Origin: Sebastes aleutianus
Taxonomy: Eukaryota > Chordata > Actinopteri > Perciformes > Sebastidae
NCBI GenBank assembly: GCA_916700875.1
Contig: CAKAKS010000034.1
Span: 13,102,195 to 13,166,194, forward strand
Direction: 5' to 3'
DNA length: 64,000 nt
Part shown: piece by piece, positions 48,586 through 60,628 of the stretch
Layout of the letters: each line of letters opens with the position of its first letter
Position numbering within the stretch: the stretch's first letter is position 1
Notes under the pieces: generated by a model
The model's input: the letters and a program-made list of their open reading frames with translations, nothing else
Told to the model about the DNA's origin: nothing
The model's database searches: none
Made by a program: the position numbers and the translations under genes

Positions 48586-49659
48586 AAATTAGAATAATTT
48601 CAGACTCTCTGCTGTCTATGTATAGGAGATCTTTGGTTGTGGTGGGAAATCAGTAAAATATATAACAGGACAGCCTAGTAAATAGTTGTTTATTTGCCCT
48701 CCCGCCTACACACTCTATTATCTCCAACACAGTCCACGGCACGCCTACGCACCCTCAATCTCTCATCCCCAGATTAAACAAACATAAACAAGCCCATTGT
48801 GCAACACTTCTGTGGGATTTACACGATGATTATCGCCTGAATATGTTCAAATATTCATGTTCACGTTTTGGTTGATATTATTGGTCATTTAAAAACATTT
48901 AAAATTAGGTAATTAGTACAAAGTCACAAATTAGTCTGAATATTTTTATAAATAACTTAATAATATAATATTTAGCACTTTTGTTAAATTTTGTTAAATT
49001 CTGGATTTGACTTTTGAATACTTTTTTAAAGTATTTAATCTTAGATATAATAAAGTTAGCTGATATTTATCATTTAAGATAAAACAATTGATAAATAACT
49101 TTGGAAAAACAAAGCAAAAATGTGAAAAAAACATGATTTAGTTTTACTTTTGATGAATTGCTCTTCCTAAAATATATAAAAGTTACAGTCCCTTTGCTTG
49201 AGTGTGTTCTGCAGCCAGATGCTGACCTTGTGTGCAGTTTTACTTTTCATGACACAGTGTGTTAACTGGCCTTAAGTTATGAAAGAACATGACTAACAAA
49301 AAAACTATTTGAGAATAGGTCTGTCTGAGCACCAAAATGCCAGCTGTCACTTTGAATTGTTTTGGTTGTGAAGCGGAGGGATGTTTGAGCTCACCTGCTG
49401 CAGGTGGAGGGTCAGTGTCTGCACTCAGGTCAGGTGTATTGTCAGGTCAGGTATTATGTAAGTTTGCTCGTCTCTTCAGGTATTGAACCTCCCTTGCTGC
49501 CCTTTTTGGGCATATGACATCAAAAAGGTTTTATATCACATATTTGGTCATATTTCAATTTAATCTAATATGTGTGTCTTGTATGCTGTAAATAAATCTC
49601 TACATCTGCCTACATGTGTATGCAGTGTCAATGCATGATTACTGAATGTATTGTTTATC

Positions 49660-50265
49660 AGAGGAAGTTGTCAGATCTAGAAGTCAAAATTCAGAACTTA
49701 ACTTCAGTAAAAGTACAGAAGCATTATCAGCAAAATGCACTTAAAGTAACACAAGTAAAAGTACACATTATGCAGGAAAATGGCCTTGGTCAGTGTTATT
49801 TTATTATATTTTATATTATTGCATCAATTAATGTTGTGTTAATATTCATATTAATATTATTAAGCAGTGATGCTTTGGCAACACTGTTTTTTTTTTAACT
49901 TTCATGCCAATAAAGCCACATTGAATTGAATATTACTGAGGTATTAATGCAAGCAGCATTTTACTCTTGTAGTTTGCCAAGGAGCTAATTCTAACTACTT
50001 TGTACTACTGTTGGGGTGTTTAATCTATAGTAATACATCCTGTTTTATAAGATGATCATATGTTTTGTGACTAAAATCTTAGTTTGCGAAGTAACCAGTA
50101 GCTAAAGCTGTCGGATAAATGTAAAAAGTACAATATTTGCCTCTGAAATGCAGTGGATTATAGCGTAAAGTAGCATAAAGTACCAAGTAAAGATACATCA
50201 AACTTGTACTTAAGTACAATATTTGAGTAATTACACTTAATTTACATTTCACCACCACTGTCTAC
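49660..50265. mobile_element. GTGGTGGAATGTAAC family copy carrying a retro-like tail
   Basis: TACTTAAGTACAATATTTGA and the terminus ATTTCACCACCACTG are the inverse of the 22554-23110 element. Inside, 49850-49930 reads GCTTTGGCAACACTG...CCAATAAAGCCACATTGAAT, like the 3' tail at 60150-60254, suggesting a nested retroelement fragment. Confidence 0.6.
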
Positions 50266-52013
50266 TGACATCAGAGGTGTTTTTTTCTACTTGTGTTCAT
50301 ATGTTCTTATGTCATTGTATGAACATTGTTTTGTCTTTTTTTGTTCAATGACTTGATTTAATAGAGAACAGAAATTGGCTACACACCCACACATACAGCA
50401 CAACAACTCACTTAAAACCATGACGCATCATTTTGTCCTTTACATCTATATTGTTAGATTTAAATCACTCCTGCTACTTGTGCTCATGCTACATTTACAT
50501 CGTTGCAATTTTATGCATTAACCCAGCTGTCATCCAGAGTGATGCGTAAAAGTGTCTTAAGCTTATTTCTTTGAGATCTCCAGCATTAAAAGCAGCTAAT
50601 AGTGAGGAATTAAGTCATCATGCTCAGATAATAATGTAAGTCATATTCCCTTAGGCTGGTTCTGGCTGGATTTATCCCCTCTGCACCTCATTTCTACATT
50701 AGTCGTCATCGTTGCAGTCAGAGTGGTGAGTAATCTCTTAATAAGTGAATAGGAGTTTCTCTTGAAAAGACGATGAGAGCAGAGTGAAGCATGATGGGAG
50801 AGTGACGGATAGGCTGGCACTGGGGAGAGTTCATTTGTTACAGAAGTGCCTCTTAAGAGTTACACTAGTCTCTAGCATTGTGTCTGAGGTGGGGGGGGGG
50901 TTCCATTGAGTGTGAGGGAAAGTAGAGGAGTATCAAACAAGGTGAGCTGATGGAAGGTAATGAGGCCGAGTGAAGGTGTGAGTGATGGCGAGCCTGGTGA
51001 AGTACCACAGTAAGTGAACTGCCTGCAGACAGCAGAACTTTTACAAAACAGGCATGTTTAACTTGAGCAGTTTGATCTGCCTTCTTATTATCTTCCAGGT
51101 CAAATTGACCCGTTTCACTCAAGAAAGCATTAAAGATTCATTCAGCATTTCTCTCCTCGCCTGAGTTGCATGTCAAAATGATAATAATAGTTCGTAATAA
51201 TTTTGGTCACTTTGACCTGGTTGTGGAAATTGAGGCTAAATCGGAGTTAAATGGTCCAAATGAAACCTTTGATTGGCCATTTCCTACTGTGATTTCCCCC
51301 TGAATATCTCATTCACCGTTTATAACGACATGGAATCAAAGCCTCTCCTCTCTTTCAGCTATGAAACAGGACAAATTACAAATAATTGTTGAACAGTCTG
51401 ACAGGAGACTTTCATTCCCTCCCACTTTTGCCCTTTAAAGTGTAAGAAACAATTAAATAGTCACCTATACAGTCTGCAAGGACCACTCAGACGGAGCCAG
51501 GAGCTAATCCACAGATACAGATAGTATAACCGCCTGTTGACCTTGGACCATTCAGCTGGCGATATACTTACTACCTGAGCACTAGAAGAAAGGATGCAGA
51601 AGTAAATCAAAGTGAAGCTGTGACATGAAGTACTCTGCAAACAAGACATGTAACCTTATTCACGTTATGTTTTTGTATAATTGAAAAATCACATCCGATT
51701 CAATTATTAATTTGTTTTGCGGAGGAAACAGTTGAATGAATGGAACAGGATGGCGCCTGATATCTCGAATCCTATAGCTGCTATACATGTATTCTATCAC
51801 TTAGAGGACAATGGACTACTATTGTACTATAAGATGGTTGAAAAGTATTCCTTTGAATCCATTCAGAGATTTGTAGTTCAATATGAGGGTCGTGTGAACA
51901 CAAGCAAAGGTGATCTGGCGAGAAGTAAATAGGCACTAGTTACTCAAATATTGATTTTAGTGTTATACTAAAATAATATATATTATAATATTTATTTCAC
52001 ATACATACACATG

Positions 52014-52274
52014 CGATACGATACGATACGATACGATACGATACGTTACGATACGATACAATACGATACGATACGTTACGATACGTTACGATACGATACG
52101 ATACGTTACGATACGATACGATACGATACGATACGATACGATACGATACGATACGATACGTTACGATACGATACGATACAATACGATACACATACGATAC
52201 GTTACGATACGATACGATACGATACGATACGATACGATACGATACGATACGATACGATACGATACGATACGATA
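52014..52274. repeat. (GATAC)n satellite
   Basis: About 52 tandem five-base units, mainly CGATA, with scattered variants GTTAC and AATAC and one irregular CACATAC interruption near 52188. It is open in several frames and gives periodic RYDTI-type peptides that are not genes. Confidence 0.97.
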
Positions 52275-52563
52275 CACCTTTATTGTCAGTTTGCACTGAA
52301 ATTCATTTTGCATCCATAGGCAGCTCAGTTTGAGAAAAAGTACACATACAATAGACACACTGTTATATTTGTAATAAGTATTGTTTTCATCAATTTTGCA
52401 TACATTTGATATTAGATGTTAAACTATGTGCCAACATTTCACCACTAAATTAACATTTAAGAGAGGTTACGTTTTGTCTACAAATCCCTGGAGAAATTAA
52501 CATAATCACAGGAAACTGTTCATTCATATTTGAAATGGGTTTCTTGGGATTTCATCATTTTCA

Positions 52564-53057
52564 AGGCAGGGTTGGTAGTGTTATTAAAATAATTTTTTTT
52601 GTTATATTTGCTGAAATTTCCATTACATCCCAGCAGCAATCAATAAATCAAATGCTCTGAAAAAAAATAAATAAACAAATCCAGTATCTGTATCTGTCGC
52701 AGGACTGTAATAAACCCGTCCAATCATTTAATTCGGCCTGAATGTAATGATTGGACGGACTACCCGCCTGCCCGTGCACTCATTGCTCATCACCGGAGTC
52801 TTCCACAAGCTGCTATAGCTTGACAGCTGTGAGTACTAACAATAACCATGTTCGCCAAGTTCACGTTCATTATGATATGTTTATGTTCATAATGATTTTT
52901 TGGGGGGGAGTGGCTTTGGAGTGAGGCCTAAAGGGATTTTCTCGCTAGATTTAGGGACTTTTGGAGTCAGTGCTTCAACATTGAGTTTTTTGGTTGGATC
53001 ATTTTCAAAATCTAGTGAACTCTTGCTAGTTTCTCAACATTACCAACCCTACCTTTA
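52564..53057. mobile_element. MITE with AGGCAGGGTTGGTA ends
   Basis: The left end AAGGCAGGGTTGGTAGTGTT is inversely matched by the right end AACATTACCAACCCTACCTT. The interior includes an inverted pair, CGTCCAATCATT / AATGATTGGACG. About 490 bp. Confidence 0.75.
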
Positions 53058-54470
53058 GAAGGTTTCTGCCCTCTATAAATATGTCTCCATTAAGAGGCAA
53101 CACTCTGCCCTTCTTACGTGTTGTAAAGTAAATATAATTAGTGCGAGTACAAAGCGAAAAACCTTGCAGTCCACAACATTTATTAAGCTCATTGTACCTT
53201 GAAAAGTGCCCACACACTCGCCATGTCACACAGTGCTTTTCTAAGAAGCCAGAAGGAGAGGAGTTAATGTCCCCTGGGTCAGGTCTTAGGGCTGCTCTCA
53301 CACACACACTCACACACACTCTCTCACAGCATGCAGGCAGCATATATACAGTACACAGTACAGCCAGCATACCGTACGGGCAGCACATGCAATGCGCACC
53401 CACCCACAATCTGGTAAATTACCCATGACAGATAACAAGCACACTCATACAGTACAATCCTGTGCCAACACGTGCACACACACACACACTAGTGTTTGAT
53501 CAGACCACAGAGGGATGAAAGCAAATGACAAGAGCTTTTATTGCAAAGCAGATTTTATGTAGCTGATGTGGGCTTGTCTCTGCTTTAACAAGAGATAAAG
53601 CGTGTGTGTGTGTGTCTTATAATCACCATGTAGGTGGTTCCAAGGTTTTCCCTGGACACCACTGCACTCTCCATGGGGAGTAAGATCACAAATGAATGCC
53701 TTTATTGATTTTCTTTGTGTCTGTCTGTCTCTACATGAAACATTCCAGGGAAAGCACTTTCATATGTAAATGAAATACCAGCAATTTGGGTGATTACACA
53801 ATCAATAATGCAGCAAAGCCTTTTTCCATCGAGCTACTGATATGGCTAACTGAGCAATAGTAATGTTCCTATGGAGAGCATTTGCTACGCCGCTGTAATT
53901 AATGTTATTAATGAGCGAATCATTGGACCGTGTACTTTGGTAATTGCCTGGAGAGCTGCTCAGGTCTGCACTGATCAAGCATTACATAATTCAACACTGC
54001 TACCAGCCGCTATTTAGTCTAATGGATGTAATATCAAACGGAAGGCGAATTGCAGTGTTGTTAATATTAACCACAGAAATAATAATAAAAAAAGTCCACT
54101 TTGCTGCTGTGAAGAGATGACATAGAGGGTAAATGTATTTAATGACTTTTTCTTTATGAAATAAACTGTTGCTATTGTTTGGACTTTTCAGCTGCAGGCC
54201 AGATATCAAACATGCATTCCTAAGAATGCTGAAATGAAAATCATGCTACTGAAAGTTATGAGTTTTATGAATTCCCAAATTCACACTGCAAGTTCTTGAA
54301 TATGTACATATGAACCTGTACTTGACATCACAACTGTCCACCATTAAGTGTGGCTCTTAACTGTCTGCAATCAGCCCATTGGTCAGATGTGATATTATTA
54401 TATTCATTATTGCTATATAATTGTAGATGATTTAACTCTGCCTCAGACCAGCAGTGTGCTAATGTAGCTC

Positions 54471-54978
54471 TTAAAGGGACAGTGTGTAGGATTTGGCGGC
54501 ATTTAGTGGTGTGGTTGCAGATTGCAACCAACCGAGTACCCCTTCGCTCACTCCTCCCTTTCCAAGACTGCTGTAACGTGAGTGCAAAACCGTGGTAACG
54601 CCATTGGCCTTGCTCAGAGGCCATCCTTAATATCACTACTTTAGGAGCAACGCAAGTCAGACGGCGGCTGGCGGTACCACGGTTTTGCATTCTGCGGCTC
54701 ACGTTACCGCAAATTCACAAGCGTGTCGGCGAACTACGGTGGCTTTCAGGTGATGTAAAAAAACGCAAAAGGCTTTCTCTAGAGCCAGTGTTTGGTTTGT
54801 CCATTCTGGGCTACTGTAGAAACATGGTGGAGCAACATGGCAGACTATGTGCTAAGCTAACAAAAAACACAATGATTCTTAGTTTCAGGTGATTATACAC
54901 TAATGAAAACATAGTTATGAACATTATATTCCATTTCTGCTAATAGATTCCCTGAAATGTTACACACTGGTCCTTTAA
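54471..54978. mobile_element. TTAA-flanked MITE, copy 1 (about 508 bp)
   Basis: Starts TTAAAGGGACAGTGTGTAGG and ends CACACTGGTCCTTTAA, an inverted terminal repeat with TTAA at both edges as in piggyBac-like elements. An inverted second copy is at 61685-62180. The two share GGTTGCA..TTGCAAC, GTACCACGGTTTTG-type segments and TCAGGTGATTATACACTAAT. Confidence 0.8.
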
Positions 54979-56004
54979 CAGCGGGCTGCCACACACATAC
55001 AAACAGTTCATCGACATACAAATCCATCGTAGTGCTCTTTCAGAGGTTGTCTAATTTCCAGAATGTGTACATACAAATTCATGAGCTTTTACTTGATGTA
55101 CTTGAAGGGTATATGAATTCTTACAATGATTTAAGTGAAATTAAATGAGCCATTTAAGACATTTAAGCTTTAAACACTACTCTAGCCTATTGCCACGAGT
55201 TCCCTCTCTACAAACAGGTGGCTGCCTGAATTGGTGGATGACCGAAAGCAACATCTGTTGAGGTGGAGAGAAAAAAAAAAAAGGTGAACAAACATCTCCT
55301 GCTCTCACAGCGCCCCGGGCCTCCGTGTCCAGTCCATTAGTGACCGCCAGCATCCCTCACCTTTCCCCCACTTTGTGATCAGCTTGAAACTGACTGAGGG
55401 CGTCACTAGCTTTCCAAACAGGAGATTATTACAGTTGATAGTCCACATGAGGAGCAAGTGCAGTGACCCCTATATTTGCTGTTGCGTGAGAGCTGTTGCT
55501 GAGACCTGAGTGAGATCGAGCTCCTCAACAGAGACAAAACAAGAATTGTTACAAAATCCAGCATGAGAGAAGCCCACGTGAAGCGCACACACCTCTCACT
55601 GCTAACATGTGACCAGGACAAGGAGGGCGCTGCATCAACAAATTTGATACTGTATAAAAGCATTGCTTGTTACACATTTAGAAACATCTCTTAATTAATT
55701 TCACATTTCCTGTAATAAGGTATCAAGTGTAGCAAATTTATCGTATAGAAAAATGCACACATCACCTCTGATTCATATATATATATATATATGTACAGTA
55801 TATATGCCTAAAAAAAAGCATTGTGACAACATTGTGCGGACAATATTTGTCATTGTTTCGTATTGTTAATTGATTTCCAATAATAAATATATACTGTACA
55901 TACATTTGCATAAAGCAAGCATATTTGCCCACTCCCATGTTGATAAGAGTATTAAATACTTGATAAATCTCCCTTTAAGGTGCTTTATGAACATATAAAA
56001 AATG

Positions 56005-56060
56005 TGTGATTACTTTGCGACTAATCGCGATTAAATATTTTAATCGACTGACAGCCCTAA
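56005..56060. mobile_element. end of a MITE (TAATCG...GACAGCCCTA)
   Basis: ACTAATCGCGATTAAATATT followed by TTAATCGACTGACAGCCCTA is the terminus of a common teleost hAT-like element. I could not find the other end with confidence. Confidence 0.5.
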
Positions 56061-57114
56061 TGTTTACATGAAACACTAACTAATGTGCCTTTTTCACATC
56101 ACACATTTTGACTTGTCTCACTGTCACACTGTCCTTTTTCTCGTAAAGACAGTGTGACAGTGAGCCAGCATGCACAATACCCAGACCCTGAAACTGAAGC
56201 AGCTAAATGAAATTCAAATATCATTAATTTCATTATTTACACCCCGGCTTTTCCAACTGTAACATGGAATATCTTCCCTGGCATATTAGTGAACATCTTA
56301 GTAAACATATGTATTGAACATTTAGGGTGGTGGTGATGTCATTTTTATAAAAGCAGCTTGGCATATTAACACTTTTACAAGGTGAGGATATCTGTGTATG
56401 TATCCACAGGTCTCCTGCTATCCTGTGATGCCCTCAACCACTACCTGTTTAAACAGCCGGGGCAGATAAACTAACTGCTGTGTTTGTGGCTGTTTGAGGC
56501 TGCCAGATTCATTCAGACGGCACAGGGAGAACAGACAGACTCATCGTCGTCATCGCTCTTCTCACTCTGTCACACGCACAAACACGTGTCTGCGGCTGAC
56601 CTGCTCCTGAATCATAATTGTAGATGTTGATGAGATCTAAACCACCTTTTTTTGGATCAGTGCATCATATCTCATCAATACAACCGTGTACTATGGCCGA
56701 TAAGGAGGTAGTAAATGGTCATTTGGCTTCTGCAGCCTTAATAGTCGGGTGTATGTTAGATTACACCTACTCAGAGGTAATCAAAGCTGCTGAGCACACT
56801 TGACCACAGGGCACATGTTTTCACACATTTGTGGTATCTCTCTACAGGTCTCTCTCTTTCTCTTTCACACACCCACACCCACACAGACTGAGCAAACAGG
56901 ATTCAAATGTGTCTAGGTGTAAATTGAAGCAATTTTCCGGGACAAGGTACTCTCTTTCTCAAGGTGCCATTAGTCTCTTCAAACAGACCCACCTGCGCTC
57001 CGGAGGAAGAGGCTGGAACGAAGTGAAGAGGAAGGGGAAAAAAACCCAAGTCAGGTGTAATGCAAGGACTCTTTGAAAGAAAATGTGAAAAGACACGTGC
57101 TTGAATTTCATTTT

Positions 57115-57120
57115 TTTATT
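57115..57120 (-). terminator. gpr6: gpr6 polyadenylation signal candidate
   Basis: TTTATT on the plus strand, AATAAA on the gpr6 strand, about 425 bases after the gpr6 stop. The intervening 57121-57542 is AT-rich non-coding sequence consistent with a 3'UTR. Confidence 0.5.
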
Positions 57121-57542
57121 CCTCTTGTAGAAAATGTACATCAAAGACAATACCATACAAAATAGAAAAATGGCACACGGCACTCACAGGTTCAAACACA
57201 ATAAGGGCTGTACAATACTGCTTTGGCATTTCCAAAAAAACACGGACTAAAGTGCAAGATTTCCCATTCCTTTTTCTCATTTAAGTACATTCACAGGTTT
57301 GTTTTGTCTTTTTCACAGAAGTTTCTTGTTCACAGCATTTCCAAAAAAATCTCATCCTAACCTGTCTTGAGACATAGTAAAGTGCAGATACAGTATGCAT
57401 GAGAGACACGTTTCTATAGCATCACACCCTCACTGTCAACTGTAAGCAGGTCGTCAATTGTCACAGGATGGTTTGTCTTTTTGCTCTGTCTTTTCTCACA
57501 CACACACACATTCACACACAAAAAGAGCCCTATAGCACCGTT

Positions 57543-58550
57543 TTAGACTTCACTTGGTGACCTGGACCGGTAGGTCTTGTTGGTCTGAAAGCAGCCACAA
57601 AGAAGCACGTAGAGGGAACGCTGGATCTCTGCGTTCCTGTAGGCGTAGATGATGGGGTTGATCATGGAGTTGTATGTGGCTGGCAGCAGTGTAGCGTATG
57701 TGTACACTGACGGATACTCCCTCTCGCCCACCAGGCAGTAGATGGCGAAGGGCAGCCAGCTGGCGCCAAATGTCCCCAAGATGATGGCCAAAGTGGAGAC
57801 CCCCTTCTTGGTGACGACGTAATGCGACGTGGCAAAAAAGTGCTGCTGGAGGGCGATCTGGTGCGCGTGGTGGCACACGATCTTGCAGATCTTGAAGTAG
57901 AGGCTCAGCATGAGTATGAAGATGACAAAAAAGGAGGTGGCGAGGAGAGTGACCATGCTCCGGGTCAAAGGTCGGACGATGCTGCAGGAGTCCGGGTCGT
58001 CAAGGCAGTTCCAGCCGAGCACCGGCAGCAAGCCCAAAAACAGGGACACCCCCCAAGTCCCCAGTAGCATCAGGTGTACGTACTGCAGCGTCTTCTCTGA
58101 GAAGTATGTCAGGGCATTGTAGAGGGAGAAGTAGCGGTCCACAGTTATGGCCAAAAGGCTGCTGATGGACGCCGTGAAGGAGGCCACCAGGAAGCCTACA
58201 GTGATAAGGCTGATAGTCTCAGAGGAGATCACGTACTGAAATACAAAGTTCAGGATTAATCCCATGCCGGCCAGCAGGTCCGCTGTGGCCAGGCTCCCGA
58301 TCAGCACAAACATGGGAGTCCTGAGCGTCGGCGTGTAGAAGATGATTGCTACCACTATGGCGTTTTCACAGGCGATGATGGTGCCCGACATGCAGAGCAT
58401 GATGTCCCACGGGTTGATGGAGAAGTCTAACGGAGCGGTGGAGAACTCCAGGCTGCTGTTGAGCTCTGGAGAGTCAGCCTCCATCCACGAGAGAGCTTCT
58501 CCAGCCACAGGACTCGCAAGGGAGTCGTTCACCACCAGCGACTCGTTCAT
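57543..58550 (-). CDS. gpr6: gpr6, constitutively active Gs-coupled orphan receptor
   Basis: A single-exon frame of 335 aa. The start MNESLVVNDSL was chosen over an in-frame ATG at 58673 because a clear acceptor (GTGCTCCTGCAG) lies at 58576-58577, so the longer start would be intronic. There are three N-glycosylation sequons (N2, N8, N31), seven hydrophobic segments from about residue 49, the TM2 motif LATADLLAG, DRY at 138-140, SWLPF in TM6 and NPIIY at 298-302. Candidate palmitoyl cysteines (LLCGCF, 318 and 320) follow, and the tail ends YRSRSPSEV, the GPR6-type C-terminus. GPR3/GPR6/GPR12 raise cAMP without added ligand; GPR6 is enriched in striatal neurons in mammals. The extracellular N-terminus is shorter and less Ala/Gly-rich than in human GPR6. 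It is convergent with ccdc167. Confidence 0.96.
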   Translation of the reverse strand: MNESLVVNDSLASPVAGEALSWMEADSPELNSSLEFSTAPLDFSINPWDIMLCMSGTIIACENAIVVAIIFYTPTLRTPMFVLIGSLATADLLAGMGLILNFVFQYVISSETISLITVGFLVASFTASISSLLAITVDRYFSLYNALTYFSEKTLQYVHLMLLGTWGVSLFLGLLPVLGWNCLDDPDSCSIVRPLTRSMVTLLATSFFVIFILMLSLYFKICKIVCHHAHQIALQQHFFATSHYVVTKKGVSTLAIILGTFGASWLPFAIYCLVGEREYPSVYTYATLLPATYNSMINPIIYAYRNAEIQRSLYVLLCGCFQTNKTYRSRSPSEV

Positions 58551-58575
58551 GTCTCCGAGCTGTCGTCTTTTTGTC
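58551..58575 (-). other. gpr6: gpr6 5'UTR portion of the coding exon
   Basis: Twenty-five bases lie between the acceptor (CTCCTGCAG ending at 58576) and the ATG at 58550, with GGAGACATGA as start context. The 955-nt intron 58576-59530 contains a MITE at 58889-59246. Confidence 0.65.
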
Positions 58576-58888
58576 CTGCAGGAGCACAAGTAGATCGGTT
58601 TGTTAATGATAATGTGAAGGCAAATTCTCTTTTCACAAGTGTCTTTTTTAAGGAGGATTTGGTAATGTTTCAAGCATGGTGTTTGCTTGCAATTGACTAG
58701 AAATGAAGCTTAAACTGATCTTTAAGTCATTCAAAAGCACAAATGCCCAATGCAAAAAATGCACATCTACCTACATGCATACATACATATCACTACAGCA
58801 TGATGAATTTAAATGTAACTAAAGCAGTAGAGGCTCAAACTATAGTCATTTTGTAGAAAACCTGTTGCAGGAGTCATACAAAAATGAC

Positions 58889-59246
58889 AAGGAAAATCCA
58901 CCCTAAAACAGTTTTTTTTGTCATTTCTATAGTATCTGCTGTACAGCTCACTTTTAATTTGTCAATTTGAGTTGCACAGGAAAGAAACAGACTGTAATGA
59001 CGGATTCATCTGCAATTTGAAGTCTGTAAATACTGAAGAAACTCTACTTGTATTGCACATATGAAAGCCCTGCGTCCAACTAAAACTCATTTAGATGGAA
59101 TATCTAAAACAAAACTCCCTATTAAACTTGTAATGCTCTGATTTTTGGGCTTAAACAAACAGCTGCCTGTTAGATGTTGATTTCACAGCACCAAAACCAC
59201 CAGCATGGTGCAATTTAAATTCTGTTTTAGGGTGGATGTTCCCTTT
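58889..59246. mobile_element. MITE in the gpr6 5'UTR intron (about 358 bp)
   Basis: The left end AAGGAAAATCCACCCTAAAA and right end TTTTAGGGTGGATGTTCCCT are inverse with two mismatches. No coding capacity. Confidence 0.75.
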
Positions 59247-59530
59247 AGAAGTTACTGTAGTGAAGCAGAGGAGCTGTCCGTGGTGCTGAAATCACAGCAA
59301 CTTAATACCATCAGAACTTAATTTACAGATGAGTTTTATTTTTCTATTTATGCTTCATAACTATATAATTAATATTATTTCCATCCACTAAGGAATATAA
59401 AAGTGTAATATATCTTGCTGTATCCCTCTAAATCAGATAATCACTCTGCTATCTTGGAGAGACAATTCAAAGTAAAATAAAAAATGTTTTTCCAGACAAC
59501 ATGATTTCTGATAAAAGTTTAGATACATAC

Positions 59531-59840
59531 CTCAGTGACAAAACGGTGTGAGCTGCTGAGGTTGTCGCTGAAAATCGGAGCCCTTCGTCCAAAGTGTCTT
59601 AAAGACTCAAAGTAGAACAAAAAGGATGCAAACGGATTGTCCCTCTTTCTTTCTCTTTTGCTCCTTTTGGACCCTCCTCAAGTGAAGCCCTTGATTTTGT
59701 TGTGCTTCCCACGCATGGGACAGACACCCAGGGCAGGGGTGATGTGAAGCATTGGCTGGTGTTCAGCTCAGTGAGGAGATGCTGAATGTGAGGATGGAGG
59801 AGGAGAGAGCAAGAGGTAGGAGGAGAGAAGAGGGGACCGA
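59531..59840 (-). other. gpr6: gpr6 upstream non-coding exon (5'UTR)
   Basis: On the minus strand a donor CACTGAG|GTATGT sits at 59529-59531, and TATA/CRE motifs lie about 330 bases further upstream. The interval between is the likely first exon. Its 5' limit is estimated from the TATA-like box; GPR3/6/12 genes commonly have an intron in the 5'UTR. Confidence 0.55.
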
Positions 59841-59861
59841 TGGGAGATGCTGGAGGAGAGC

Positions 59862-59879
59862 TTTAAATCAGCCTGACGT

Positions 59880-59881
<2 letters not shown>
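59862..59881 (-). promoter_or_regulatory. gpr6: gpr6 core promoter: CRE plus TATA-like box
   Basis: A perfect palindromic cAMP response element TGACGTCA is at 59874-59881, followed on the gpr6 strand after a few bases by the TATA-like TTTAAA near 59862-59867. This order and spacing fit a CREB-responsive promoter. GA-rich sequence flanks it upstream. Confidence 0.55.

Positions 59882-59885
<4 letters not shown>

Positions 59886-59922
<37 letters not shown>
59886..59922. repeat. (GA)n tract upstream of the gpr6 promoter
   Basis: About 18 GA units immediately upstream of the CRE. A second, longer GA tract lies at 60255-60327. Confidence 0.95.
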
Positions 59923-59926
<4 letters not shown>

Positions 59927-59984
59927 GCCTTTTATTTACTCCTCTACTTCATGTTTTTTTTTTTACATTTATCCTTTGATATTG

Positions 59985-60254
59985 CAATATATTGACACAA
60001 CAAACATTAAATTACTTCTTTATCTTGTTCTTCCATTTACATGCATGTTCTTTTTAAATATCTATATATTGTAATTTGCTTAATGCATTGTATAATCTGT
60101 ATGTATATATATGTTTTTGTTTTTATTTTGTTATTTTTTTAAATTTTATTTATTTATTATTGAATTGACACTTTGGCAATATTGTTCACCTGACAGTCAT
60201 GATCAATAAAGCAAATTGAATTGAAAAAATTGAAAATTGAATTGAATTGAATTG
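59985..60254 (+). mobile_element. non-LTR-like 3' tail ending in (ATTGA)n
   Basis: ACACTTTGGCAATATTGTTC, CCTGACAGTCATGATCAATA and AAGCAAATTGAATTGAA followed by ATTGA repeats resemble the 3' end of a fish LINE/SINE. It then runs directly into the GA microsatellite. The 5' limit is unclear. Confidence 0.5.
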
Positions 60255-60272
60255 AGAGAGAGAGAGCGAGAG

Positions 60273-60327
<55 letters not shown>
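60255..60327. repeat. (GA)n microsatellite
   Basis: About 36 GA units with two GC interruptions near the left side. A (TTC)n tract follows at 60393-60416. Confidence 0.97.
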
Positions 60328-60330
<3 letters not shown>

Positions 60331-60628
60331 TTGAGCCCTCTCTCTCTCTCTGCATATATCAGCCCTTTTTGACTGAGAGAATGAAACTACAGCTTCTTCT
60401 TCTTCTTCTTCTTCTTACCTCAGTACACACCTCTCTCTCCTCCTGAATGAATTGTGATCTCAGGTAAACCCTTGGGGGAACAGGTTCAAAAGAGGTCCCA
60501 GGTTATAAGCATTATGCATAATGAAAAACAAGCCCTGCACCATAAGACTTTAAAAGTGACATTTACTAATACAAATCTGTTCCCTGAGTCATTTTACTAT
60601 ACTAAATCATAACTAATACTAAATCATA

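Larger units (their letters stand above)
46741..57110. other. intergenic, transposon-rich ccdc167-gpr6 spacer
   Basis: A 10.4-kb stretch without a convincing gene. It holds MITE copies (46932-47333, 48158-48585, 49660-50265, 52564-53057, 54471-54978), a non-LTR-like tail near 49850-49930 and the (GATAC)n satellite at 52014-52274. The end of another element lies near 56005-56060. The stretch 53760-54100 is repeat-free and could be regulatory, but nothing in it can be named. Confidence 0.65.

Noticed and set aside
52011..52319. Periodic RYDTI/SYRIV peptides on both strands
   Set aside because: Products of the GATAC pentamer array. A CRISPR array was also considered and rejected because there are no spacers.
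58551..58673. N-terminal extension of gpr6 from the in-frame ATG at 58673
   Set aside because: The extension crosses a strong acceptor at 58576-58577 and encodes a Lys/Cys-rich stretch unlike any GPR6 N-terminus; the MNESL start gives the usual glycosylated N-terminus.
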